Source: Cyclobacterium xiamenense
GTDB taxonomy: Bacteria > Bacteroidota > Bacteroidia > Cytophagales > Cyclobacteriaceae
Length of the DNA: 64,000 nucleotides
Direction of reading: 5' to 3'
Assembly: GCF_009467825.1 (NCBI RefSeq)
Contig: NZ_WIOK01000011.1
Span: forward strand, 119,573 to 183,572
Numbering within the stretch: position 1 is the first letter of the stretch; each line of letters begins with the position of its first letter. Made by a program: the position numbers and the translations under genes. This document shows, in pieces, positions 34,739 to 45,108 of this stretch. A model generated the notes under the pieces. The model saw only the letters and a list, made by a program, of their open reading frames with translations. It searched no databases and had not been told where the DNA came from.

Positions 34739-35881
34739 TCAGTTATCGGTCAGGTATTCCACCAGGGCCTTTACAATCGGTTTTGGTAGGTAGTCCCGGT
34801 CAAATAGCAGTGGATAATCTGTTCTACCCCGAACGGGCCAGTTGTTTTTCCAGGAGTGCCTGTCGGTAATACCCCAGGTGGTGACTCGACTAATGTTATC
34901 GGCATGTTTCAGAAACAACTGGAAAAAGTCCAGATACCGTTGGGTAAAGGCGGCTGACACCTCTTCCGGCAAACCTTGGGTATAGGGATTCAACGTTTCC
35001 TGATAAGCCTTTGTGTCAGAAATTTCCGCACCCGATCGATTCCCGGGCGAAGGCAGCACCGTCAGGTCCAGTTCCGTAATCATCACAGTTACGCCCAGAT
35101 CGGAAAAGGCGACAATGCTTTTTTCAAATTCATCCAGGGAGGGGTAGTTCATGCCTACATGCCCCTGCATGCCAATGCCGTCTATTCGCAATCCTTTTTC
35201 TTGTAAGGTTCGTACCATTTTCACTACTCCTGCCCTTTTGCCCGCATTCGCCATGGAATAATCGTTGTAATACAAGGCCGCCTGTGGGTCCGCTTCATGG
35301 GCAAATTGAAAAGCCAGGTGGATAAATTCCTCGCCCAGGATCTGATAAAATTTACTTTCACGGTAGGAGCCGTCGTCCAGGATCGCCTCATTGACCACAT
35401 CCCAGCCATGGATTCTGCCTTTATACCTCCCCACCACGGTCTTTATATGGGTTTCCATCCGCTGTTTCAACTGCTCCGCAGAAACTTCATTTCCCTGTTT
35501 GTCGGTAAAAAACCAATCCGGTGCCTGGGAGTGCCAGATCAGTGTATGGCCAACGATGTGCATGTCGTTCTTCTCTCCAAATGCGACAAATGCGTCGGCG
35601 AGGTCAAAGGCAAACTCCCCTTCCCGGGGCTGGATGCGTTCACTTTTCATCACATTCTCCGGAGTGATGGAATTAAAGTGGCGCTGCAATAAATCGATTG
35701 CCGGCCCATCTTCTCCGGTAATTTGCCGCCGATTCATGGCTGCACCCACATAAAATGTATCGGCAAATAGTTCTTTTAGCTGCAGGTCGGCACCTGCTAA
35801 AGAAGACCCATCGGGTTCGGTTTGCGCCTGGCTCCCAAACATGGTAAAAAAAACGACTACAAGTAATGCTGCTTTCATCAA
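34739..35881 (-). CDS. Secreted GH10 endo-1,4-beta-xylanase
   Basis: The 380-residue protein has a signal peptide (to Gly-Ser-Gln-Ala-Gln) and a complete GH10 barrel: Ser-Ile-Thr-Pro-Glu-Asn-Val-Met-Lys (71-79), His112-x-Leu-Ile-Trp-His, general acid Glu165 in Trp-Asp-Val-Val-Asn-Glu, nucleophile Glu270 in Ile-Thr-Glu-Leu-Asp, and late Trp-Gly-Ile-Thr-Asp-Arg. GH10 enzymes cut internal xylan bonds. No carbohydrate-binding module or T9SS tail is present, so it is likely periplasmic or surface. Nine bases separate it from the upstream esterase gene; they form an operon. Confidence 0.95.
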   Translation of the reverse strand: MMKAALLVVVFFTMFGSQAQTEPDGSSLAGADLQLKELFADTFYVGAAMNRRQITGEDGPAIDLLQRHFNSITPENVMKSERIQPREGEFAFDLADAFVAFGEKNDMHIVGHTLIWHSQAPDWFFTDKQGNEVSAEQLKQRMETHIKTVVGRYKGRIHGWDVVNEAILDDGSYRESKFYQILGEEFIHLAFQFAHEADPQAALYYNDYSMANAGKRAGVVKMVRTLQEKGLRIDGIGMQGHVGMNYPSLDEFEKSIVAFSDLGVTVMITELDLTVLPSPGNRSGAEISDTKAYQETLNPYTQGLPEEVSAAFTQRYLDFFQLFLKHADNISRVTTWGITDRHSWKNNWPVRGRTDYPLLFDRDYLPKPIVKALVEYLTDN

Positions 35882-35890
35882 TTCGGTAGT

Positions 35891-37081
35891 TTAGTAGAAA
35901 ATGGCATCGAAAAATGCCTTCATTTTTGCCGCATAGGGTACCCCATACCGTTTAAACGTGTCCCTGGTCTGAGCATCCGGCTTCCAATCGAAAAACGCAT
36001 GCCCTGCTCCCGGCACCTCCAGGTAGCTAACCTCTTGCCCTTTTGCCTGCAACTCCACCACGTATTGCTGAACCATCCGCTCAGTGATAAGGGAGTCGTT
36101 TGCTCCCCGAACAATGAAATGGGGTAGTTTTCGTATTTCGGCCTTGGGTACGTGCCGGATCGGAGACACGGCATCCCAGTAGGCGGCATCCGTTTGGCGT
36201 AGGAAGTTCTTGAAATCCGCCGCATCGGATGGTCCATAGCTGGGTGCAACCGCTTTTATTGCTGCCGTAATTTCCTGTTTCACCTGCTCCAGCGATTTGC
36301 CAGGCGGTACGTACACGGGCTTGAATTCGTAGATTCCCTCTTTTTCTCCGAAGCCAGCAGTACCAATGGATGGGCTGAATACGGCCGCGGCTTCTGAAAG
36401 ATGTCCGCCGGCACTGTCACCCGTTAAGGCAATTCTCCCGGGATCCGCACCATACGCTACAGCATGGGCTTGTATATGGGCAATCGCACCAAATACGTCC
36501 TCGATCAGCTGGTGCATGGAATTAGGCGTTTCGTCCCCATCCAAGTTGTTAATCCATCGGTAGTCGATGCTAAAAACCACGTAGTTGCCCCCTTTGGTCA
36601 GTTCCCGTGCCAAACCGCGCATGATGTCTTCGTTATTGGAAGACCAACCCCCGCCGTGGACGATAATTATAGCGGGGAGCTCTCGGGCACCAATGGGGGA
36701 ATACACATCGTATTTCAACGGCTTTTTTCCCGGTCTTGCATAGATAACGTCCTGTTTTACATGAAGATGTGCAACCAGGGACGCCTCGATAAAGGTTGCG
36801 CCCAGCAGTAGGTCATCATCTACGGAAATGGTCACCTCGGGGATAAAATACTCCCTACTTGTCGTTCCCCACATGCCGCCCTTTACGGTGCAATAAATTG
36901 CATCCAGGCTGTACCCGGCTTCGGGACAGGCGGCGATGGTTAGTTCGGTACCGGCCGATACCCTGCCATCTGCGGGAAGTTGCGGGTGGAGGGTATAGCT
37001 GCCCTTTTCAGGCGGAACCAGCGTTACCTGAAAGGTTTGATTCCCTTCCTTACCAGTCGTATCGGAATCGAGTTTTGTCAT
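35891..37081 (-). CDS. Alpha/beta hydrolase with N-terminal InlB-repeat-like domain (likely carbohydrate esterase)
   Basis: The 396-residue protein has an N-terminal beta-rich segment (about 16-100, Gly-Thr-Glu-Leu-Thr-Ile-Ala and Pro-Glu-Ala-Gly-Tyr-Ser-Leu) resembling a divergent InlB repeat, then an esterase domain: His-Gly-Gly-Gly-Trp (142-146), nucleophile Ser223 in Gly-Asp-Ser-Ala-Gly-Gly, Asp in Ala-Asn-Asp-Ser-Leu and His in Gly-Ala-Gly-His-Ala-Phe-Phe-Asp-Trp. This is the hormone-sensitive-lipase/BD-FAE type, which includes xylan and feruloyl esterases. Unlike its neighbours it lacks a signal peptide at this start. It precedes the xylanase, consistent with side-chain removal during xylan use. 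Confidence 0.85.
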   Translation of the reverse strand: MTKLDSDTTGKEGNQTFQVTLVPPEKGSYTLHPQLPADGRVSAGTELTIAACPEAGYSLDAIYCTVKGGMWGTTSREYFIPEVTISVDDDLLLGATFIEASLVAHLHVKQDVIYARPGKKPLKYDVYSPIGARELPAIIIVHGGGWSSNNEDIMRGLARELTKGGNYVVFSIDYRWINNLDGDETPNSMHQLIEDVFGAIAHIQAHAVAYGADPGRIALTGDSAGGHLSEAAAVFSPSIGTAGFGEKEGIYEFKPVYVPPGKSLEQVKQEITAAIKAVAPSYGPSDAADFKNFLRQTDAAYWDAVSPIRHVPKAEIRKLPHFIVRGANDSLITERMVQQYVVELQAKGQEVSYLEVPGAGHAFFDWKPDAQTRDTFKRYGVPYAAKMKAFFDAIFY

Positions 37082-37270
37082 AGATTGTAAAAATAGCCCC
37101 GGTATAAACGGGGGGATAACCTAATAAACTAATCGGTTCGGGTAGTTCATTCGGAATCTTTCCCTATTTGATACTGGAATTAGTTCTGTCGCCCTTCTCC
37201 ACTGAAATGGAGACATTCACCGGGTTGGACGATCACCGCTCGTCTACAGTAAATGGAATTTTTCGCGAGA

Positions 37271-37623
37271 ATGGCTACATTTATTCCTATTTCATCAACT
37301 TGACCGAATTGGTCCGAAAACATTTGGGTCGCATTTATCGGCTTTTCCGGAGCGATTATCGGTTCGTTGGCCATGCTAGCCGGCACCCCGCTCTCCCATT
37401 ACCTACAGCGGCAGAGAAGGAGTGCGCACGCAAAGACCTGCTGCTGAAACTTCTAAACGATGGTGCGCACGATTGGCGGGAGTTGGAGACGCATCAACAC
37501 CTGATCGGTGCCGATGAGGCGACTACCAAGCGTTTGCTTATCGATATCGGTGCACGGGCCTCCGAAAACGGCAACCCGATCTGGGCGCTGATCGGCAAAC
37601 AACTCCTTCCCCGAAAACGCTGA
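37271..37623 (+). pseudogene. Broken small membrane-anchored protein gene (stop codon plus frameshift)
   Basis: From ATG at 37271 the frame stops at TGA 37301. The same frame then encodes a transmembrane segment (Trp-Val-Ala-Phe-Ile-Gly-Phe-Ser-Gly-Ala-Ile-Ile-Gly) and Gln-Arg-Gln-Arg-Arg. After about 37415-37435 the coding sense moves to another frame: Arg-Lys-Asp-Leu-Leu-Leu-Lys-Leu-Leu-Asn, Trp-Arg-Glu-Leu-Glu, Ile-Gly-Ala-Asp-Glu-Ala-Thr-Thr-Lys-Arg-Leu-Leu-Ile-Asp-Ile-Gly-Ala-Arg and Trp-Ala-Leu-Ile, which I recognise as the usual C-terminal domain of a small anchored family of unknown role. A 151-residue open frame from 37168 covers the second part only by chance upstream. Confidence 0.55.
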
Positions 37624-37628
37624 GCCAA

Positions 37629-38057
37629 TTAGTTCCCGGCCTTGATGTAGGCCCAACCCTGTTCCTGTTTGAGGATGATTTCTGCCAACGCCGAAGGTAC
37701 CGTAATCACCCCGGAAATCAAGTCCTCCTTGGATGCTTTGGCACGGCGCATGGTATTTTCGCAGGCGGCAAATACCACCCCGCGTCCAAGCAAATCGGTC
37801 ACACCCGCTGCTACCTGACTTTCCGCATGCAGCACCAGCGGCAGGGCGGTTCCATGGCAAATAACTTCGATTTCTGCATTGGGCAGTGCACGGAGGATAT
37901 TGTTTAGTTGGCCGATAACCTGCTGTTGATCGGAATTTTCTCCTTTGGTCACCTGAAAGATAACCCGGTGTTTTTCCTGGTCCACAACCTGAGCGGACAA
38001 GAGTACTGGACTTGTCAGGAACAGTACGAGTGCTACAAAGCGAAGGATTGGTTTCAT
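37629..38057 (-). CDS. Secreted DsrE/DsrF-like protein
   Basis: From the inner ATG (Met-Lys-Pro-Ile-Leu-Arg) the product is 142 residues with a signal peptide (Leu-Leu-Ser-Ala-Gln) and a DsrE-like body: Gln-Leu-Asn-Asn-Ile-Leu-Arg-Ala-Leu-Pro, Glu-Val-Ile-Cys-His-Gly, and Phe-Ala-Ala-Cys-Glu-Asn-Thr-Met. DsrE/F proteins move sulfur between carriers by cysteine residues; both Cys are present. Its partner is unknown, and no sulfur genes lie nearby. It faces the broken gene at 37271 in convergent orientation. An upstream ATG at 38144 adds 29 residues that would bury the signal peptide. Confidence 0.8.
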   Translation of the reverse strand: MKPILRFVALVLFLTSPVLLSAQVVDQEKHRVIFQVTKGENSDQQQVIGQLNNILRALPNAEIEVICHGTALPLVLHAESQVAAGVTDLLGRGVVFAACENTMRRAKASKEDLISGVITVPSALAEIILKQEQGWAYIKAGN

Positions 38058-38200
38058 AGAATGATGATTTTTTTGACGCCTGCAAAATGGCAGACTGGGA
38101 ATCGCGTAAGGCTTGTCGGTATCACGCCAGGTGCCCAGCGTCATGCGAGATTCCGTGATGCTTACCTAATTTGCCCGAATATACGGTTATTTTTTAATTA

Positions 38201-41200
38201 TTATGCGTTCAGTTCCTGCTCCTTTTTCGGCGTGGATGCCTGCACCAGGTCGTCGAAAATCAGGTACAAACAGGGTACGATCACCAAAATGATAGCCGTA
38301 GCGAAAATAATTCCAAAGCCCAGAGAGATGGCCATGGGGATCAGTTGCATGGCCTGACTGGAAGTCTCCAAAATAATCGGGGTCAGGCCACCGAAAGTGG
38401 TCAGGGTGGTCAGGACGATGGGGCGGAAACGGCGTACCCCGGCCTCATGGATCGCCTCGTAGGCCGAAGTCGCCTTGTCTCGGTTCTTGTTGGCATAGTC
38501 GATCATGATCAACGAGTCGTTGACCACTACACCAGACAGTGCAATGACCCCCATCAGGCTGACCAACGACAGGTCGTATCCCAGGAGTATGTGCCCAATG
38601 ACCGCGCCTACAATACCGAAAGGAATGGCAAGCATGATCACAATGGGCTGGGTATAGCTGCCCAATGCAACAGCCAGTAAACAGAAAATAAGCAGCATGG
38701 CAATGACAAAACCGGACCAAAGGGCGGCTGTAGACTCCCGCATCTCAGCCTGACTACCTTCGTAGGTCCAGGAAACACCGGGGAAGTCGGCGCGCAATTG
38801 AGGCAATACCCGCTCATTGAGAGCCTTTAGCACACGGGTTTGAGCAGCGGGTGGTTCCACGTCCATTCCCACATTTACTACGCGCTTGCCATCCCGGCGA
38901 TTGATATTGGTAAAGGTCTCTCCTTCTTTGATACGCACCACATCAAGCAACGGAACAGCCACGCCATTGGGCGCCTGAATAATAAAGTCTTCCAGGTAAT
39001 CCATGTCTTTTCGTTCTTCCAATGGCAGTTTTACCCGTACTTCAAATTCGTTGATCCCTCGCAGCTGCCGCATGGCCAATGCCCCGAAAAAGGCATCCCG
39101 GATTTGTTGGCCCACGATATTCGGGGTAAGTCCCAGATTCCGGCCTTCCGGTAGCAATTCGAATCCCAGTTGCAGCTTTCCCTTATTATAGTTGTCGCTG
39201 ACATCCCGGGTCTCGGAAAAGTCCTGCACCCGTTGCAAAAATTCTGCACTGGCCCGCTCCAGTACGTTGATATCGGGATGGCTTAAATCCACGCTGATAT
39301 CCTGCCTGGCTCCTCCCGGACCCCGCTCGGCTTCAAAGTTGATTTGGTCCACGCCTTTGATATCCCCAATATTGTCTCGCCAGAGTTCGATCAGTTCTTT
39401 CGGGCCCATCTCCCGTTCGTCCGGTGGTTTCATGACGATTTCCACGTCAATAAAATCCTTTCCCCGGACATTTGTTTTTACCCCATAGGCCACCTCGTAC
39501 AGGTTGTGCGTTTCAAACATCTTTCGGGTATTGGTGGTGATTTCCTCTGCAATTTTCGCCGCCTGATCGTTGGTGGTGCCCACCGGAAGGCGAACGGCGG
39601 CTTCAATCTCATCGGCAGCTACTTCCGGCATCAATACCATGCCCATGTGGTCGCTGTAGCCAAAACCGCCGACCAGGATCAGCAAGGAAATAGCCGCCGA
39701 AAAGGTCAGGTAGCGGTTCCGTAGACAAAGGTTGAGAAATGGTTTGTAGGTACGGTTGACGAAGCGATTAAAACCAGCAGCAATGGTACCCTGCCAGGTC
39801 TCCAGCGTTAAAATCCAGCGGTGTTTTCTTGTTTTGGGCGCCTGGGTCACGTGGGAAGGAAGTATAAACAACGCTTCGAAGAGGGATACAAAAAGCACGA
39901 CGATGACCACGACGGGGAGTGGCCACCAGTATTTCCCGGTTTCACCCGGAATAAACAGCAGCGGAACAAATGCAATGACCGTAGTCAGGATGCTAATAAT
40001 CACCGGTTTGGAGACATCCCTGGCTCCGAGTATGGCAGCATCCATGTAGGAATAGCCCTTTTGGCGGTATTCGTAGATGTTCTCACCTACCACAATGGCG
40101 TCATCCACGACGATTCCCAGCACGATCAGAAAACCAAACATGGAAATCATGTTAATGCTGATTCCTACTGCGGGAAAGAACAACATGGCCCCGACAAAGG
40201 AGATGGTCATCCCCATCATTACCCAGAACGCAAGCCGGTATTCCAAAAACAACCCCAGAATTACCAGAACGATCAAAATCGCCATCAGGCCGTTTTCTGT
40301 AAGCAGGGACAGGCGTTCGCGGAAATCTTCCGCCCGGTTGCTTTCGATCCGAACCTGAACTCCCGGTGGCAGACTGGATTCAAACTCTTTCAGGATGGCC
40401 TTGACTGTGGCCTCGATTTCCAGCGGGGATTGCTTTCCAATGCGAAAGACCTCCAGGTCCACGGTATTTTGTTGCTCAAATTGCCCGTGAAATCCTACCT
40501 CCTCGAAGCCATCCCGGATACTGGCGATGTCTCCCAGGGTAACGGTAGACCCGGATTCGGAGGAGATAATGTCGATTTTGGCAAATTCTTCTGCTACCAG
40601 TTTTCGCTCCTCCATGCGGAGCAAAATTTCTCCGGAAAGGGTCTCGATGGAACCAGCCGGAATATCCCGGCTGGAGTTTTCGATCAGGTCGGCTACCTGC
40701 CCCAGTGTAAGGTTGTATTTGAGCAGGGTGTTTCGGGGGATCTCCACATGGGTGACAAAGTCGGGGACATTGCCGATCTCTACCTGCGTGATTTGATCGT
40801 TGCTGAGCAAACGTGTGCGCAGCCTTTCTGCCAGAATCCGCAGGGTCCACACGTCTACATCTCCGTAAATCCCTACCTGCATGACGTCCATTTGTTGGTT
40901 TTGCAGGATGATCTGGGGACGCTCGATGTCATCGGGAAACGTTTGGACCCGACTTACTGCCTGGTTGATATCCTGCAAGGCCTTCATCCGGTCCGTTCCC
41001 GGAATCAGCCAAATTTCTACCGTACCAGAGCCTTCGTTAGCAGTAGAAATGATCTCTTTGATGCCCTGTACTTCCCTCACCTTTTCTTCCACCGGAAGTA
41101 CAATGCCTTGTTCCACCTCCTCTGGCGCCGCTCCCGGATAGACCACCGAGACTTCCACGATATCCAATTGAAATTGGGGAAAAACCTCCTTTTGGATGGA

Positions 41201-41320
41201 ATACATCGTATAGATGCCACCGGCCAAAAAGATGATCATCAGCAAGTTAGTGATGATGGGCCGCCTGGCCATAAAGGCAATGGGGCCTTTTTCGGTTTCA
41301 AGGTTTTCGTGTTCCTTCAT
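38201..41320 (-). CDS. RND efflux transporter permease (AcrB/HAE-like)
   Basis: The 1039-residue protein has the RND layout: a first transmembrane segment, two large periplasmic loops (about 40-335 and 560-870) and two groups of inner helices. TM4 has the paired acids (Gly-Ile-Val-Val-Asp-Asp-Ala-Ile). TM10 reads Gly-Val-Val-Val-Asn-Asp-Ser-Leu, so AcrB Lys940 is not present. It pumps drugs, bile-like molecules or solvents from the periplasm through a trimer driven by the proton gradient, together with the adaptor and outer-membrane genes upstream (transcribed first). Substrate is unknown; the adaptor gene stop is 11 bp from its start. Confidence 0.95.
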   Translation of the reverse strand: MKEHENLETEKGPIAFMARRPIITNLLMIIFLAGGIYTMYSIQKEVFPQFQLDIVEVSVVYPGAAPEEVEQGIVLPVEEKVREVQGIKEIISTANEGSGTVEIWLIPGTDRMKALQDINQAVSRVQTFPDDIERPQIILQNQQMDVMQVGIYGDVDVWTLRILAERLRTRLLSNDQITQVEIGNVPDFVTHVEIPRNTLLKYNLTLGQVADLIENSSRDIPAGSIETLSGEILLRMEERKLVAEEFAKIDIISSESGSTVTLGDIASIRDGFEEVGFHGQFEQQNTVDLEVFRIGKQSPLEIEATVKAILKEFESSLPPGVQVRIESNRAEDFRERLSLLTENGLMAILIVLVILGLFLEYRLAFWVMMGMTISFVGAMLFFPAVGISINMISMFGFLIVLGIVVDDAIVVGENIYEYRQKGYSYMDAAILGARDVSKPVIISILTTVIAFVPLLFIPGETGKYWWPLPVVVIVVLFVSLFEALFILPSHVTQAPKTRKHRWILTLETWQGTIAAGFNRFVNRTYKPFLNLCLRNRYLTFSAAISLLILVGGFGYSDHMGMVLMPEVAADEIEAAVRLPVGTTNDQAAKIAEEITTNTRKMFETHNLYEVAYGVKTNVRGKDFIDVEIVMKPPDEREMGPKELIELWRDNIGDIKGVDQINFEAERGPGGARQDISVDLSHPDINVLERASAEFLQRVQDFSETRDVSDNYNKGKLQLGFELLPEGRNLGLTPNIVGQQIRDAFFGALAMRQLRGINEFEVRVKLPLEERKDMDYLEDFIIQAPNGVAVPLLDVVRIKEGETFTNINRRDGKRVVNVGMDVEPPAAQTRVLKALNERVLPQLRADFPGVSWTYEGSQAEMRESTAALWSGFVIAMLLIFCLLAVALGSYTQPIVIMLAIPFGIVGAVIGHILLGYDLSLVSLMGVIALSGVVVNDSLIMIDYANKNRDKATSAYEAIHEAGVRRFRPIVLTTLTTFGGLTPIILETSSQAMQLIPMAISLGFGIIFATAIILVIVPCLYLIFDDLVQASTPKKEQELNA

Positions 41321-41331
41321 GCGTTTGCTTG

Positions 41332-42495
41332 TTAATCTTCGTCCAGACGAAGCGGTGATCCATTCACCACGGTGGCCAAATCGGTCGCCACTACCCGGGC
41401 ATTTGCTTCCAGACCGCTGTCGATGTAGGCAAACTCCTGATCCTCAAAACGGATGTTTACGTTCTTAATAGCGAGTTCCCCTTTCTGCATCACCCAAACG
41501 GTATTGCCTGGACGGATGTATTGCCGTTCCAGGCGCGTTACATTCTTCAGTTGCCGTGCCTGTATCTGTACTTCTACAAAAGTCCCGATGATCAGGGGCG
41601 GTTTGCTTGGATCCGGTGTTCGCCGCATCAGGGGGTCGTCCACCCGGATGATCACCCTTGCCAGCCGGGTTTGGCCGTCCAGCGAGCCTACGAGGCGCGA
41701 CACCCGGCCTTCTCTGTACTGTCCGGGCTCCCAGGCAGCGGGATGCACGATTTTTACGGGGGCACCACTTCCGGCCGTATTTTCGTCGATATCCAGCCAG
41801 TTAACTTTGGAAAGGGGTACGTTGGCCATCACCCAGTACTCGTCGATGCCAACCAGTCTTCCCAGATCTGATCCGGGAGCGATTTGCGAGCCCAGGTTGA
41901 CGTTTCGGGAAAGAATGTGCGCGTCGAATGGAGCCCGTATACTGGCGCGTTCCAAATCCAACGATGCCTGGTTGACGGCAGCTTCGGCCGCCGCCACATT
42001 TGCCCTGGCCGCCTCCAGCTGGGGTTTGCGCAATACCAGGTTTCGGTTCTCCGGAGAGAGTTCGTCGCCAATTAACTCGTAATCCTTTTGCGCCACGTCC
42101 TGTCGACCCAGCTCCACCTCGTAATCCGATTGGGCAAGCGCCAAATCGCTTTTCCGAAGCATGAGTGTATTCTCAAAATCGGCTGGATTAATCTGAACCA
42201 GCAGCTCTCCCTTTTTCACATAAGCCCCGGGAACAAACCGGGAAGCAATTTGGGTGATCTCCCCTCCTACCTGATTGCTGAGCGAAATATCCGTTGCCGG
42301 TTGGACAATACCCGTGGCCACCACGGTGGGCGTAAAATCTCCCTGTTCGGCCTCGACCACATCGACCAACATGGCGGTGGTTTTGGAGGCACCCTCCATT
42401 TCTGCTTCAGGGGCGGTCCAGAAAAAGATCATGGCCGCCAGCATGCTGCCGGCAAGTAGTCCCAGGCTAATCCATACGGTTTTCTTTTTCGTCAT
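41332..42495 (-). CDS. RND efflux periplasmic adaptor (HlyD/AcrA type)
   Basis: The 387-residue protein has an N-terminal signal anchor (Val-Trp-Ile-Ser-Leu-Gly-Leu-Leu-Ala), a split lipoyl domain ([16 protein letters not shown]), a coiled-coil hairpin (about 105-180) with Ala-Glu-Ala-Ala-Val-Asn-Gln, and beta-barrel and membrane-proximal domains. It bridges the RND pump and its outer-membrane channel. Its ATG overlaps the TGA of the upstream channel gene in an ATGA junction. Confidence 0.94.
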   Translation of the reverse strand: MTKKKTVWISLGLLAGSMLAAMIFFWTAPEAEMEGASKTTAMLVDVVEAEQGDFTPTVVATGIVQPATDISLSNQVGGEITQIASRFVPGAYVKKGELLVQINPADFENTLMLRKSDLALAQSDYEVELGRQDVAQKDYELIGDELSPENRNLVLRKPQLEAARANVAAAEAAVNQASLDLERASIRAPFDAHILSRNVNLGSQIAPGSDLGRLVGIDEYWVMANVPLSKVNWLDIDENTAGSGAPVKIVHPAAWEPGQYREGRVSRLVGSLDGQTRLARVIIRVDDPLMRRTPDPSKPPLIIGTFVEVQIQARQLKNVTRLERQYIRPGNTVWVMQKGELAIKNVNIRFEDQEFAYIDSGLEANARVVATDLATVVNGSPLRLDED

Positions 42496-43922
42496 TTTGA
42501 GGGGATTGGGTTGTCATTTCGAGTAATTTCTCCATCGTTTTCCGCGGGCGTTTCAAATCCGCCAGCCAGCGCCCGGTATAGCGCCAACCGAAACAGTAGC
42601 TGATCCAGCCGAGCACCTACCAAATCCCGCTTCAGCTGCTGCATCTGGTCCAGACTGACCAGTACGTCCAGGTAAGCAATGGAGCCGTTTAGGTATTCCA
42701 CACGCAATTGTCCAAACGCACGCTCAGCTAGATTCAATTGGTTTTCCAGGTACCCGATCCGCTTTTTTTGCAGGCTTTCCCGCACCAGCGCATCTTCTAC
42801 TTCTTGAAGGGCTTGCAAGACCGTCTGACCGTAGACCTGAACTTGCTGCTCCCGGAATGCTTCCGCCCGATCCTTTTCGGCGTTCAGGCGCCCTCCATAG
42901 AAAAGCGGCATCAGTAAACTGCTTGTCAGAGATGCAGCCTGGGATTCCACCAGGTTTGTGAGCGTATTGGAACGAAGGGCTCCTGTCAGATTGAATGTCA
43001 GTCGCGGATAGGTGTTGCTAATTGCCACCGCCACTTCCCGGTCAGCAGCCATCATGCGGTAAAAACTGCTTTGTACGTCCGGTCGGCGATTGATCAACTC
43101 CATGGGTAACCCCGCATCCGGTAAAGGACTCAACTCGGGAAGCGTTCCTGTCTGCTCCCCGGAAAGAGTTCCCGGTGCGGTTCCCAGTAGAACGGCCAGT
43201 CGATTGCGGAGCGTTCTAACCTCCATTTCAATGGCAGTCGCTTCTTCTTCGGTATTTTGTATCAATTGTTGCTGTCGAAGAATGTCCACCCCCCGCACCT
43301 GACCGCTGGCGAATCGCGCCCGAATTAAGGCCAAAACCTGCTCGTTGTATTCGGTTTGCTCTCGGATAAGGGCCAGTTGTTGCTGAAAGGCCTGCAAGGA
43401 AAACCAGGTCAAGGCTACTTCTCCCGCCACGCTAATGGCCAGTGTCTGATAGTCCAAAAAACTGGCTTTCAGGCGATCTTCCGCAGCCAACTTGCTTTGT
43501 TTAACCCTTCCCCAAAGGTCTACCTCGTAACTGCTACGAAGAGATAACTGGGTATTTTCACCACCCACGAAATCCGGAACAGGTCTACTGGCTCCACCTT
43601 GCAGTTCCAAGAACACCTGCGGTACCCGTTCCGAAGCAATAATGGCCACATCGCTTGCATTTTGGGCTACCTGAAACCAGGAACTCTTCAGGTCAAGGTT
43701 TTGCCTGAGTGCGCTGTCAATCAACAAATTCAGCTCTGCGTCGCCAAAATTGACCCACCAGTCTGCCTGCATTTCGGATTCTCCTGTGGGTAAGGAAAAG
43801 TCTTCGGGGACGGTCACCGGAATATCAGCGGTGGTTACTCGATTTCCGCATCCCGTGGCAACAGCGATTAGAACTATCGGCCAGACAAGGTGGCTAGCCA
43901 ACGTCCGAAAATGCCGGACCAA
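42492..43922 (-). CDS. RND outer-membrane efflux channel lipoprotein (TolC/NodT type)
   Basis: I start it at TTG 43922, which gives a standard lipoprotein signal (Val-Arg-His-Phe-Arg, a hydrophobic core, then Val-Ala-Thr-Gly-Cys); the open frame extends to an ATG at 44123, but those 67 residues look non-coding. The body has Trp-Trp-Val-Asn-Phe-Gly-Asp-Ala-Glu-Leu, Asn-Arg-Arg-Pro-Asp-Val, Gly-Gly-Arg-Leu-Asn-Ala-Glu-Lys and Leu-Gln-Glu-Val-Glu-Asp-Ala-Leu, typical of NodT-family OEP duplications. It is the trimeric exit duct of the RND system. It is the first gene of the operon. Confidence 0.9.
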   Translation of the reverse strand: MVRHFRTLASHLVWPIVLIAVATGCGNRVTTADIPVTVPEDFSLPTGESEMQADWWVNFGDAELNLLIDSALRQNLDLKSSWFQVAQNASDVAIIASERVPQVFLELQGGASRPVPDFVGGENTQLSLRSSYEVDLWGRVKQSKLAAEDRLKASFLDYQTLAISVAGEVALTWFSLQAFQQQLALIREQTEYNEQVLALIRARFASGQVRGVDILRQQQLIQNTEEEATAIEMEVRTLRNRLAVLLGTAPGTLSGEQTGTLPELSPLPDAGLPMELINRRPDVQSSFYRMMAADREVAVAISNTYPRLTFNLTGALRSNTLTNLVESQAASLTSSLLMPLFYGGRLNAEKDRAEAFREQQVQVYGQTVLQALQEVEDALVRESLQKKRIGYLENQLNLAERAFGQLRVEYLNGSIAYLDVLVSLDQMQQLKRDLVGARLDQLLFRLALYRALAGGFETPAENDGEITRNDNPIPSK

Positions 43923-44386
43923 AGGAACATAGTGGGTATAAAAGCTAGGGTTATTGGGCAAAAGACAGTTGGTTTTTATCGAAGTTACACATGATATCCC
44001 GGTAATTCCTAACCGCTCATCCACTTTCGGCAGGGGTATTGGCCGTAATGACGCCAAAACTGCACGGCACGTTCCCACTACAGATAGGTACTCACCGGGG
44101 TAAATCGAAATGTAGCGGAACAATTTGAAGGAAATCTGAATAACGGAAGTACTCCGTTAAATGCAACTTCCGAAAATAGAGGTAATAGATTGAATTCCAG
44201 GGAATAATACAATCGGTAAATCGGTTGGGTTCCGTTATATTCTTTTGTTTGACACAGTAGTTTCAACAGATTTCTCATAAAGCCACCTTCATGAAGCGAT
44301 TCCCGATGCCAGGGCTAACCTGTAAATCTTCCATACAGATCATGGTATTGGCTTTATAACGCTTTCTTCGGAGCGGCGGTGCTGGT
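43923..44386. other. Intergenic region upstream of the efflux operon
   Basis: About 460 bases. It should contain the efflux operon promoter. No divergent regulator gene is present, and I see no convincing operator. Confidence 0.35.
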
Positions 44387-44872
44387 TTATCGGATGGGTT
44401 CTTTTAGCTTCTCCAAAAGTTCTTCGTAGTCAAATTGCAGATCTTCGTGCAAATTGGCAAGCAGCTTTTCAATTTTCCCGACCTGAAGGGCATACAGGTT
44501 GTCGATGACCGGATAGCGGTAATCCAGGTATCCCAATTCCTCGATTTTCTGGCAAAAGAAAGCAATCAGTTCAATTTTTGCGACGGGGTCTTTGGTCAGT
44601 TTTAGGTTTTTGTTGAGGATGCGCCGCACGCTTTGAGCGGATTTTTTGGCAGCATAATAGTTCCGGGTGTTTGCGGAGAAAAAGGCGGTTTCCAGGTCTT
44701 CTTTTACCGTAGCCACAAAAAGGGTGGCATCCTCGCTATCAAACAGCTTGAAATAGAGAAAGGTCTTATTGTCCCGGCTGAGTTTGCTTAGCTGCAGTAT
44801 CAATTCGACCAGTTCCTTCGGTTCCTTTTGTTGAAGCTCTTTCTTTAAACTGCTTAAACTGGGTAATTGCAT
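44387..44872 (-). CDS. Helical protein of unknown function
   Basis: The 161-residue cytoplasmic protein is rich in Leu, Lys and Glu with helical spacing (Leu-Lys-Lys-Glu-Leu-Gln-Gln-Lys-Glu-Pro-Lys-Glu-Leu-Val-Glu-Leu-Ile-Leu at the start). No catalytic motif and no signal peptide are seen. I recall similar DUF-type Bacteroidota proteins but cannot name the family. It lies 236 bp downstream of the giant-gene pair on the same strand, in its own transcription unit probably. Confidence 0.65.
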   Translation of the reverse strand: MQLPSLSSLKKELQQKEPKELVELILQLSKLSRDNKTFLYFKLFDSEDATLFVATVKEDLETAFFSANTRNYYAAKKSAQSVRRILNKNLKLTKDPVAKIELIAFFCQKIEELGYLDYRYPVIDNLYALQVGKIEKLLANLHEDLQFDYEELLEKLKEPIR

Positions 44873-45108
44873 GGTATGGTTTCCCTAATTTGGTGAACAT
44901 AGCTTAGCTCGTAAAAGTACATTCTTTTCTAAAAATACGAAGCGACATGCCTATCTATTATTGGAACCGTCAAATAACAGGCAAGCCCGCATACCCCCTT
45001 ACCGCCGGTAGGTCAAAGTACCTCGCTTTATGATTACATTATAGTTATAAATAGTTGATAGAAAATTATTTAAGTGTTTTTATACGCATTTTACTTTAAA
45101 TAAGTATG

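Noticed and set aside
39821..41335. A 504-codon open frame on the + strand.
   Set aside because: It is antisense to the RND permease, lacks motifs and is rich in His, Gln and Asp, as antisense frames often are.
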